This document shows, one piece after another, positions 1 through 5,413 of a DNA stretch of 5,413 bases (position 1 is its first letter; each line of letters opens with the position of its first letter). The stretch spans positions 1 through 5,413 of the forward strand of contig JAOZQW010000171.1 of assembly GCA_029932015.1 (NCBI GenBank), given 5' to 3'. Position numbers and translations under genes: made by a program. The DNA is from Candidatus Fermentibacteraceae bacterium (GTDB lineage Bacteria; Fermentibacterota; Fermentibacteria; Fermentibacterales; JCC-6). Below the pieces are notes generated by a model. That model was not told where the DNA came from, did not search any database, and worked only from the letters and a program-made list of their open reading frames with translations.

Positions 1-59
1 GGTTCATCTCCAAGCGAAAACAATCCTTCTGGATAACGAATATCGACAGCAGGAAGCCG

Positions 60-73
60 AATCTCAAGAGATT
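60..73. repeat. Short perfect inverted repeat, AATCTC-AA-GAGATT
   Basis: Six-base arms separated by two bases. The repeat lies about 40-50 nt downstream of the predicted start of the possible leftward transcript, so it could be an operator half-site pair. The 2-nt centre is too tight for a stable RNA hairpin, and no T-run marks a terminator on either strand beyond TTTT overlapping its right edge. A match of this size can occur by chance. Confidence 0.3.
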
Positions 74-116
74 TTCCAAGCTGTCTTACAAATCCTGTTT
101 TACTTCCAGAGTAAGA

Positions 117-146
117 ATAATATGGAGCTTACAACATCTTGGTCAA
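117..146 (-). promoter_or_regulatory. Possible sigma70-type promoter reading left
   Basis: On the minus strand, TTGACC (146-141, 5 of 6 to the -35 consensus) is separated by 18 nt from TATTAT (122-117, 5 of 6 to the -10 consensus). Transcription would start near position 110 and run off the left edge, implying a gene divergent from the glycosyltransferase operon and a leader of at least 100 nt. The surrounding DNA is AT-rich, which raises the chance of an accidental match. No coding start is visible for the supposed target gene, so this is a sequence match only. Confidence 0.35.
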
Positions 147-283
147 CGTCTTAAAGAGCAAACCTCAATTCCGTTCTCAATTCAGAGATTGGATCGATCC
201 TCTGCCGCACTCCTGGAAGGCCCCTTTACACAGGGCGGTGAAAAGGACAGTATCCCATTCATGCAATCAATCGACTGACGATT

Positions 284-287
284 GGAG
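284..287 (+). promoter_or_regulatory. Ribosome binding site deciding the GTG start at 294
   Basis: GGAG lies exactly 6 nt before GTG at 294-296. The alternative in-frame TTG at 282 has no Shine-Dalgarno sequence upstream, and an in-frame TGA at 276-278 rules out any earlier start. The same 6-nt spacing precedes the next gene and the propeller gene, which supports this choice. Confidence 0.65.
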
Positions 288-293
288 ACTGGA

Positions 294-1862
294 GTGCCAC
301 TGGACAGAGACAGGACTGTGGGCTGGGGTGTATTTCTATTCGCCCTCCTCACCCGGATCCTTCATACAGTCGGCTACATCATCGATTCCAAGTCGGAACT
401 CTACTACTGGCCTGTTCTGGCCTGCCGCCAGTTCGAAGAAGCGGCTGTGGGTATCCTCCAGGGAAAGCCACCATCTGGTCCATTCGTCTATTCCAGTGCT
501 CTCTACAGGTACTTCATTCTTCCGTTTTACGCTGTGGGAGCTGACAGGACAGGTCTCTTCGCCTTTCAGAGTATCCTTGGCGTACTGACTGCATGGCTCA
601 TTTTCAGAACTGCAAGGCTGGCGGGAGCGGGGCTTCCCTCCTCGGTCATCGCCTCAGTCGCCTGGTGTCTGTATGCACCGGCTGCCTTTGTTGAATTCAC
701 TATCCTGCCGGTCTCAATGATGGCGCTTCTACTCACGCTGTTCTCTCTACTCCAGCTCAGGGGGTCGGAGAATAAGGTCTCCAGTCGAGGAAGCTGTCTT
801 CTCCAGGGACTGATACCAGGGATACTCACCGGTCTCAGACCCCCCTACCTCTTTCTTTTCTCCCTCCCGGTATGGGGATGGGTGAAAAAGAGGGACTGGC
901 GCAGTATTCTGATCGCCAGCGCCGCACTGGCCGTCCCCCTCCTGTTCCTGTCATGGCAGCAGATGGAGTCGGGAGGCGGCTTCTATCCATTCCCCAGGGC
1001 AACAGGGCTGAACCTCGTGCTCGGTCATTCCGCCGACGCCACAGGTTATGGCCCCCCGATACTCTCCCTGGGTCTGATAGAGGACGGCAGGCGGGATATA
1101 CACGAGGTTGGCATGCAGTTGGCGGCTGAACAGGGCGCAGTTACTCCGGCTGAAGCAGACGCATACTGGACCGGTATCGCCATGGAGCATATCAGGTCGG
1201 AACCTGAGAGGGAGCTGGAGCTGCTGGGGATCAAATACGCAGGCTTCTTCGGCATCCGCCCTTTCGACACCTATTACGAGTTCTGCCGGACCGGATCCTT
1301 CAATTCCCTCCTCAGACTCTTCATCACTCCGAGGTGGCTCATCTCCGGACTATTCCTACTTTCGATCCTGCCATTCCTGTTCAGGGGCAGGAACAGGCTC
1401 GCTGTTCTACTTCCGGTAGGGATAACACTGGCCACATGCCTCCTCGTGGTTCATTCGGAACGATACTTCCTCCCTGTCCTTCCACTTATCCTCATTTCCA
1501 CGGTGCTGGGCATGAAGTGTCTCCTGGAGCTGTTCAGGGAGATGTTCCTCAAGGGGCTGGTGTTCGTATTAGTCGGGCTCTTCCTGCTGCTCCCGCTCCT
1601 CTTCTTCCCTGTCCCGCTACTCCCCGAGAGTCACTACATCGGCTCTCTCGCGGTAAGAGCCTACAACATGGGGAACTACGAACTCTCACTTGAACTCTTC
1701 GAGAGGCAGGCCGTTCTCGCTCCTCCCGGTACTGTGAGCTGGGTCCGCGCGCATGAGGAATCGGCCAGGATAGCCAGAGCCCTTGGAATGAGGGACAAGG
1801 TCGTTGAACACGAGGAACTGATTGAACCTTACATATCAGATTTGAATGGAGGACTGAGATGA
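294..1862 (+). CDS. GT-C fold (GT39/PMT-like) membrane glycosyltransferase with TPR-like C-terminal tail
   Basis: Probable integral membrane glycosyltransferase of the lipid-linked-sugar type (GT39, PMT_2/ArnT-like), 522 aa from GTG 294; TTG 282 would add 4 residues. Hydrophobic stretches suggest about ten membrane segments: one at about 10-28, most of 71-220, then 341-440. Family-like landmarks are a first periplasmic loop with an Y-R-Y-F element (71-74), GLRPP (180-184), an N-x-x-x-G-H motif followed by ADATG (240-251), TPAEADAYW (284-292) and H-S-E-R-Y-F-L-P (387-394), the last resembling the RY-x-LP signature before the final membrane segments. The last 75-80 residues are soluble; 451-476 look like a TPR helix pair. 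These enzymes move a sugar from a polyprenyl-phosphate carrier to protein, lipid or glycan outside the inner membrane; donor and acceptor cannot be told here. The first loop lacks the Asp I expected after the P-V-L motif (Ala at 43), though D31 and E35 lie nearby. The 3' end overlaps the next gene by 4 bp. The general class is fairly secure, activity is not. Confidence 0.85.
   Translation: MPLDRDRTVGWGVFLFALLTRILHTVGYIIDSKSELYYWPVLACRQFEEAAVGILQGKPPSGPFVYSSALYRYFILPFYAVGADRTGLFAFQSILGVLTAWLIFRTARLAGAGLPSSVIASVAWCLYAPAAFVEFTILPVSMMALLLTLFSLLQLRGSENKVSSRGSCLLQGLIPGILTGLRPPYLFLFSLPVWGWVKKRDWRSILIASAALAVPLLFLSWQQMESGGGFYPFPRATGLNLVLGHSADATGYGPPILSLGLIEDGRRDIHEVGMQLAAEQGAVTPAEADAYWTGIAMEHIRSEPERELELLGIKYAGFFGIRPFDTYYEFCRTGSFNSLLRLFITPRWLISGLFLLSILPFLFRGRNRLAVLLPVGITLATCLLVVHSERYFLPVLPLILISTVLGMKCLLELFREMFLKGLVFVLVGLFLLLPLLFFPVPLLPESHYIGSLAVRAYNMGNYELSLELFERQAVLAPPGTVSWVRAHEESARIARALGMRDKVVEHEELIEPYISDLNGGLR
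1848..1852 (+). promoter_or_regulatory. Ribosome binding site for the downstream lipoprotein, inside the glycosyltransferase gene
   Basis: GGAGG sits 6 nt before ATG 1859, within the last codons of the glycosyltransferase gene. Together with the ATGA stop/start overlap at 1859-1862 it indicates that the two genes are translated from one mRNA, probably with coupling. Confidence 0.8.
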
Positions 1863-3349
1863 AGTTCATGGCTATTTCTATCTTATTGGCAGTGATCGCG
1901 ATCACTTCCTGCGGCACCGTGGTTGAAGGAGACAGGCTCATGGGAACGATGCCTGCGGGTTACGACATCTACGCAGCAGTTAATCCTGAAGGTGTCGGGA
2001 TTATCGCCGTACTGAATGCGCTCGCAGACTCCCCTATCGCATACGATGGTGATATCGATCAGATGCAGGAAGCACTCGGCTTCGATCCCCTGAACTGGGA
2101 CAACTGGGTGGATGCGCTCGCACTGGATCGCGGCAGGGATGTCGGGTTCATTGTGAATGGTGAAAGTTCTGAAGGCGATGTCTCTCTCGTCTGTGTGTAT
2201 GTCCCAAGTTCCAACCACGAACTTGTTCAGCAGTTCTTCACTGACCTTCTGGCGCAATCCGGTGAATTCAAAGGTGAATTGGAATTCAGGGAGACAGGCG
2301 GCTATTCAATAGTGCTGATCGCAGAGAACGCAGGCATTCTGGATGGGTTCGATCCTGGATCAGGTCCTGTTCTGGCCTCCGACCCCGACTATTCCAGGCT
2401 GACAGGAAGCAATTCACTCATCGCACCGAGTGCCTCAGTCTTCATCCGCTTCGAAGACATCATGGAAGAGGACGATGTTCACAGTATGCTTTTCGAGATG
2501 CAGTCAGAGGGACCAGAACTCAGCCTCAGGCTGGCTGCGTACACTACTGACCCCGAAATTGTCAGGCAGTCTGACGTACTGGCCGCATCCCCGTTGAGCT
2601 CGGACATCCGCATCCCGGCCAGTGCAACCAGTATCCTGCGCATCTCACTTGATATGGCCTCACTGAAGGAAGTTTCAGAGGAACTGGGCATCGACCAGGA
2701 TATGAGTCAGGGTATCGCGATGTTCGGATTTGACTCCTTCTCCGATCTGCTCAATACACTTTCAGGTGATATCTGTCTCTCCTATGGAGCAAGTGATGAG
2801 CAGTACTCCGCCGCCATCCAATTCGGGCTGACCGATACAGAGGCAATTACTGATCTACTCAATCTCATCAGCACAATGATGACCGGCACTGAAGGCTTCG
2901 GACTGACCGAGTTCGATATCGACGGGACGACCTGCTACAGCGCAGAGGGTTCAGTGGCCCCTGGTATAGAGAGCATCGAGTTCGGAGTGCTGAACAACAC
3001 GCTGATGATCGCAGGCGGCTACAGCCTCACCGACCTGGTGAACGGTCTTGAGTTCGAGGATTTTGCAAGCGAGCAGGGAATGGGTATCAGCTCGAACCAT
3101 GGAGTAGTCTTCATATCTGATATCGAGACTATCAAGGATGCCATGGGCTTCCCTCTGAATTCGGCAGCCCAGGCCAATGTGGTCGACGAAACCTCACCTC
3201 TGAGTTCGGTAGCCGGCACGCTGGATATTAACGAAGGTCTATTCGAACTGGTCGTTATCCTCGAGGCATCCGACGGGAATCCTTTCTCAATGGCTGCTGA
3301 AATACTCGCCGCCATGGGTATCGACATGCTTGCAAGACCGGTCAGGTAG
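1859..3349 (+). CDS. Lipoprotein with tandem internal duplication (DUF3352-like style), function unknown
   Basis: 496-aa predicted lipoprotein. Residues 1-17 form a signal peptide (Lys2, hydrophobic core 4-15) followed by A-I-T-S-C, which fits the PROSITE lipobox pattern with Cys18 as the lipidated residue. Gly at +2 gives no inner-membrane retention signal, so outer-membrane anchoring is plausible. The mature part is soluble and acidic, with only four lysines in the whole protein. It appears to be two diverged copies of one unit. Copy A (about 31-245) and copy B (about 252-490) share, in order, a start at M/I-P-A, a G-F-D motif with a following helix (74-86, 290-301), a strand-then-helix block (108-131, 316-338), a short strand pair (141-154, 350-362), V-F-I strands (194-196, 417-419) and a late strand block (219-228, 460-470). 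The layout recalls DUF3352-type bacterial proteins, but I recognise no catalytic motif and do not assign a function. The start is set by GGAGG 6 nt upstream. It is translationally coupled to the membrane glycosyltransferase, suggesting a shared envelope role. Confidence 0.9.
   Translation: MKFMAISILLAVIAITSCGTVVEGDRLMGTMPAGYDIYAAVNPEGVGIIAVLNALADSPIAYDGDIDQMQEALGFDPLNWDNWVDALALDRGRDVGFIVNGESSEGDVSLVCVYVPSSNHELVQQFFTDLLAQSGEFKGELEFRETGGYSIVLIAENAGILDGFDPGSGPVLASDPDYSRLTGSNSLIAPSASVFIRFEDIMEEDDVHSMLFEMQSEGPELSLRLAAYTTDPEIVRQSDVLAASPLSSDIRIPASATSILRISLDMASLKEVSEELGIDQDMSQGIAMFGFDSFSDLLNTLSGDICLSYGASDEQYSAAIQFGLTDTEAITDLLNLISTMMTGTEGFGLTEFDIDGTTCYSAEGSVAPGIESIEFGVLNNTLMIAGGYSLTDLVNGLEFEDFASEQGMGISSNHGVVFISDIETIKDAMGFPLNSAAQANVVDETSPLSSVAGTLDINEGLFELVVILEASDGNPFSMAAEILAAMGIDMLARPVR
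1891..1906. repeat. 16-bp perfect palindrome inside the signal-peptide coding region
   Basis: AGTGATCG followed directly by its reverse complement CGATCACT, 30 nt into the lipoprotein gene and overlapping the codons for Val-Ile-Ala-Ile-Thr. An 8-bp-arm palindrome without a spacer is expected less than once in a sequence this long. It has the shape of a dimeric repressor site but lies in coding DNA within an operon, so it may simply reflect the codons used. Confidence 0.45.
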
Positions 3350-3406
3350 TCACACCGGGGGATTGTCTTCTCTGACGGAGGTTGGTTAGCTGGACCGAGG
3401 GATGTC

Positions 3407-5152
3407 TTACCTCGACAGCATATGAATCCCTGGTCTGCCTGAAGTATTCTTGGATATGAGATATACATGCATTCCGTCGGGAGAAGACTCGATCCCGTAT
3501 CCTCTGCGGTGACCGCTCTCCATGTAGACCTGGTCTACAAGGTCTCCGGTACTGGCTTCGACTATAAACACAAGAGGGTTATACCATCCGGTATGAGTCA
3601 AATAGATGTAATCGTCATCCGGAGATAGAAGGCACATACCGCCTATAGGGGATCCGGGGTTGCTGGTCCACAGGACAGTCTCCGACTGCAGATCAATTGC
3701 CATCAAGTCACCTGAGTATCCGACTCCATACAGCCTGGAACCATCACCAGAGAATCTGATGTCAAGGAAGTTATACGCTACGGGAATGGTCGATACTATC
3801 TCATGTGTAGAAGTATCAAAGATCAGGATGGCCCCCGGAGAGCTGCAAAAAAGCCTGGTCCCGTCTGAAGAGGAACAGAGTCGTGAACCTTCAACTATCT
3901 GGCTAGAATAGATTCTGGTCACTAGCGAGTAGTCTCCTGTAGTGTATACATCGATTCTTCCGGATTGCAGAAAATACACATACTGTCCAGTGCTCAATAC
4001 GTGTATCCACTGAATATTATTCCCGATCTCTATCTCGTCCTCCAGGGTCATCCCAGAGGTCTCGAATACCAGCACCTTTGAGGGATTCCGGTAGTTCTCC
4101 GCGGCAAATGCCTTGGTGCCATCGGGATGAATATCAAAAGGACCTGCGATGCCCGGGTAGTCGAGGGTGGCGGAGCCAGCCCATGAAAAGGAACTCGTCA
4201 GCTTAACAAGTTCAGTTCTGGGAGATACATAGAGATAATGATCCACTACGAAGTAGATGTAATTGCCATCCCCGTCCATGACAATCCGGTCTTCAAAGTA
4301 GTTTGCGGATTCATCAAATCCGAATGAGAGACTGATTTGATCGGGGTAGGGAATATGGGTTTCACCGGTTACTTCGTTGCTCCAGACATGCTGCCCGAGT
4401 TTCGCATCGAGCCGTAAAGCGTAGAAGTAGTGCAGATCCGGAGTCAGACCGAGATCGGTAAAGACCGTGTCGGTCATGCTGCCGGTCTGAAACACCAGTT
4501 CGGCGTCTTCCGGATTCTCAGAGATGTTGCTCGAGTTGCTGCGGAACAGTGAATAGCCCTCGAACCACTCCTGGTGGCATGCTGTCCAGGTCAGATCGAA
4601 TCCAACCCATCCATTTGCGGTTATGGAGAGCTCAGGAGCAGGCAGCGGCATAACAGAGCTGCCTGTCAGCTCTGGCACAGGTGCGGTAATTGTTACCTCA
4701 TTGCTCCACCAGGACTTGCCGAATACATCCTCAACCTGGATCCTGTAGTAATATGTGCTGTCCCAGTCAAGCTGATAGGTGTCATCATAGGATGTTACCG
4801 AATCCACATACAGAGTTTTCAGGAGGATCCTGTCGCCTGTATTTTCGGGTATCCCCGGGGAGGCTGACCTGTAGAGCTTGTACGATGCGAAATCTGAATC
4901 CGTGAAGCGGGTCCAGCGAATGGTGAATCTGCACAGCAGACCCCGAACACCATCAATTGGTGCAGCGAGTGCAACAGCTTCATTCGACCTGCCGCTGTCC
5001 TGCCCCGATTCCTGCCAGATGTAGTCACCGCTGAACTCGACAGAAGTGATCTCCACCTTGAGCTGCTCCGGTGCGTTCGGATCCGTCAGGCAGGAGATGG
5101 AGAAGAAGAGAGCAAATAGTAGGATGATTTGAGCAACCCATAACCTGTGCAT
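3407..5152 (-). CDS. Lipoprotein with two fibronectin type III domains and a seven-bladed beta-propeller
   Basis: 581-aa predicted surface lipoprotein, numbered from ATG 5152. Residues 1-20 are a signal peptide ending F-S-I-S-C, which fits the PROSITE lipobox; Cys21 would be lipidated. Two Fn3-like domains follow, about 76-158 and 171-265. Each has a Trp in an early strand (I-R-W-T, L-T-W-T), a tyrosine-containing strand (Y-K-L-Y-R-S, Y-S-L-F-R-S), a tyrosine-corner-like Y-x-Y or Y-F-Y strand and a W-S-N-E-V-T end. From about 274 to the C-terminus is a WD40/YVTN-like propeller. Recurrent D/S-x-D-G-x-x-x-Y/F turns occur at about 292, 342, 387, 428, 468, 510 and 557, giving seven blades, the last probably closed by the strand before the first. 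No catalytic motif is seen, so binding or scaffolding is the likely role, outside the cytoplasm. An earlier in-frame ATG at 5179 would add nine residues, but it lies only 3-4 nt beyond the predicted transcription start, while ATG 5152 has GGAGG 6 nt upstream. The gene converges on the glycosyltransferase operon, with 57 bp between stops. Confidence 0.88.
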   Translation of the reverse strand: MHRLWVAQIILLFALFFSISCLTDPNAPEQLKVEITSVEFSGDYIWQESGQDSGRSNEAVALAAPIDGVRGLLCRFTIRWTRFTDSDFASYKLYRSASPGIPENTGDRILLKTLYVDSVTSYDDTYQLDWDSTYYYRIQVEDVFGKSWWSNEVTITAPVPELTGSSVMPLPAPELSITANGWVGFDLTWTACHQEWFEGYSLFRSNSSNISENPEDAELVFQTGSMTDTVFTDLGLTPDLHYFYALRLDAKLGQHVWSNEVTGETHIPYPDQISLSFGFDESANYFEDRIVMDGDGNYIYFVVDHYLYVSPRTELVKLTSSFSWAGSATLDYPGIAGPFDIHPDGTKAFAAENYRNPSKVLVFETSGMTLEDEIEIGNNIQWIHVLSTGQYVYFLQSGRIDVYTTGDYSLVTRIYSSQIVEGSRLCSSSDGTRLFCSSPGAILIFDTSTHEIVSTIPVAYNFLDIRFSGDGSRLYGVGYSGDLMAIDLQSETVLWTSNPGSPIGGMCLLSPDDDYIYLTHTGWYNPLVFIVEASTGDLVDQVYMESGHRRGYGIESSPDGMHVYLISKNTSGRPGIHMLSR

Positions 5153-5158
5153 CCAGAA

Positions 5159-5163
5159 CCTCC
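5159..5163 (-). promoter_or_regulatory. Ribosome binding site deciding the start of the propeller lipoprotein
   Basis: On the minus strand GGAGG (5163-5159) is followed by 6 nt and ATG at 5152-5150. The competing ATG at 5179 has only an AGGTAG-like sequence and would leave almost no leader downstream of the promoter. Starting at 5152 also gives a conventional signal peptide with His and Arg right after the initiator Met. Confidence 0.7.
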
Positions 5164-5188
5164 ATGCTGTCTTATACATATCTACCTA

Positions 5189-5217
5189 ATTGTATAAGCT
5201 GCTCACCAAGTCGTCAA
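5189..5217 (-). promoter_or_regulatory. Near-consensus sigma70-type promoter for the propeller lipoprotein
   Basis: On the minus strand TTGACG (5217-5212, 5 of 6) is followed by a 17-nt spacer and TACAAT (5194-5189, 5 of 6). Predicted transcription start is about 5182-5183, which leaves a leader of about 30 nt ending in the GGAGG ribosome binding site. It lies in the gap between the upstream gene's stop and this gene, so the propeller lipoprotein can be transcribed independently of its upstream neighbour. Confidence 0.65.
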
Positions 5218-5242
5218 CGCGATTGGAAGCACAGTATGAGAC

Positions 5243-5413
5243 TTATCTGAGCAGACAGAGACCGGTTGATTCCGTGATACTTCCTGATCGGATCAGGCAG
5301 AGGAAGAGACCGGCTGAAACTGGCTCCCCGTTCTGCATCCTGCCGTCCCATCGCACAGAATACTCACCCGCTGCAAGCTGTGATCTCTCGAGTGTAGTGA
5401 TCATCCTTCCGGT
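5243..5413 (-). CDS. 3' end of a secreted-protein gene: FlgD Ig-like C-terminal domain (partial)
   Basis: On the minus strand a frame is open from the right edge (5413) to TAA at 5245-5243, giving the last 56 residues of a protein whose start lies outside the window. It reads as a FlgD Ig-like (FlgD_ig) terminal repeat: L-x-x-G-E-Y-S-V-x-W-D-G (residues 13-24 of the fragment), N-G (28-29), P-V-S-A-G-L-F (31-37), a G-S-I-T strand and the closing L-L-R before the stop. In the FCB group and related candidate phyla this module typically caps large secreted or surface proteins such as peptidases and propeller proteins, and is thought to act in export or surface attachment. The N-terminal domains, and hence the activity, cannot be seen. 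Its stop is 90 bp from the start chosen for the next gene on the same strand. Confidence 0.8.
   Translation of the reverse strand, partial: TGRMITTLERSQLAAGEYSVRWDGRMQNGEPVSAGLFLCLIRSGSITESTGLCLLR

Larger units (their letters stand above)
1..293. other. Intergenic region with no convincing gene
   Basis: About 290 bases without a supportable gene. Positions 61-180 are visibly AT-richer than the genes to the right. Plus frame 3 is open from 3 to 278 but has no good start and reads as low-quality protein rich in Lys, Arg and Ser. A minus-strand frame is open for 42 codons from 128 leftward but has no ATG, GTG or TTG before its last ten or so codons. Two small perfect palindromes lie here: a 6-bp-arm one at 60-73 and GGATCGATCC at 191-200. 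A possible leftward promoter sits at 117-146. I found no good rightward sigma70 promoter for the glycosyltransferase gene. The best -35-like element, TTTACA at 225-230, lacks a matching -10. Confidence 0.6.

Noticed and set aside
3..128. Minus-strand 42-codon open frame that reads like plausible protein
   Set aside because: It is preceded by TAA and has no ATG, GTG or TTG before its last ten or so codons. Its third positions are AT-rich, unlike the genes here. A 42-codon open stretch is common by chance, and a decayed gene fragment cannot be shown.
225..253. TTTACA with a downstream CAGTAT as a promoter for the glycosyltransferase operon
   Set aside because: The -10 element matches only 3 of 6 positions at 17-nt spacing. 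It is too weak to report as a feature.
3..278. Plus-strand frame open from near the left edge to a TGA just before, and in frame with, the glycosyltransferase gene
   Set aside because: It suggested an N-terminal extension broken by a stop, but the translation has no family resemblance, an unusual Lys/Arg/Ser-rich composition in AT-rich DNA and no start signal. The glycosyltransferase already begins properly just before its first membrane segment.
139..588. Plus-strand frame of 149 codons across the start of the glycosyltransferase gene
   Set aside because: Most of it is an out-of-frame shadow of the membrane protein, with Ser/His-rich translation and no ribosome binding site.
2261..2287. Local repeat of GGTGAATT-like words
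   Set aside because: It encodes the acidic stretch around G-E-F-K-G-E-L-E-F in the lipoprotein and is explained by coding sequence; there are only two to three imperfect copies.
3019..3468. Minus-strand 149-codon frame overlapping the lipoprotein gene and the end of the propeller gene
   Set aside because: It lies antisense to a well-supported coding region and overlaps the propeller gene in another frame. Its composition (Ser/Pro/Ile-rich) is that of a shadow frame.
5283..5297. Inverted repeat CCTGATC-G-GATCAGG near the right edge
   Set aside because: It lies inside the coding region of the FlgD Ig-like fragment, away from its stop and without a T-run, so it is not a terminator. Its size is compatible with chance.

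Overview
This window reads as ordinary bacterial chromosome from an uncultivated Gram-negative lineage. GC content looks moderate (my impression is mid-50s percent in the genes), coding density is high, and Shine-Dalgarno sites are strong, with GGAG or GGAGG exactly 6 nt before three start codons. Two proteins carry lipoprotein signal peptides, and one truncated protein ends in a FlgD Ig-like C-terminal domain. That domain, together with Fn3 and beta-propeller lipoproteins, is typical of secreted proteins in the FCB group and related candidate phyla (Fermentibacteria, Eisenbacteria and similar). This placement is an inference from protein style; there is no marker gene here.

Layout. Positions 1-293 hold no convincing gene. 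They are AT-richer than the rest and contain a possible leftward promoter (117-146) for a gene lying off the left edge. A two-gene rightward operon follows: a multi-pass GT-C/GT39-like membrane glycosyltransferase with a C-terminal TPR-like tail (294-1862), overlapping by 4 bp (ATGA) a lipoprotein built from two diverged copies of the same roughly 215-240-residue unit (1859-3349). After a 57-bp convergent gap comes a leftward gene (3407-5152) for a lipoprotein with two fibronectin type III domains and an apparent seven-bladed beta-propeller. It has its own near-consensus sigma70-type promoter (5189-5217). Upstream of that promoter, on the same strand, lies the 3' end of another gene (5243-5413), seen only as its FlgD Ig-like tail.

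How they fit together. All four proteins belong to the cell envelope or secreted fraction. The membrane glycosyltransferase and duplicated lipoprotein are translationally coupled and probably share a process, but neither the sugar nor the acceptor can be read from the sequence. The Fn3-propeller lipoprotein looks like an exposed binding or scaffold protein. I see no mobile element, CRISPR array, tRNA, rRNA or defence system. The most interesting points are the duplicated lipoprotein, the divergent catalytic loop of the glycosyltransferase, and the promoter that decides the start of the propeller gene.
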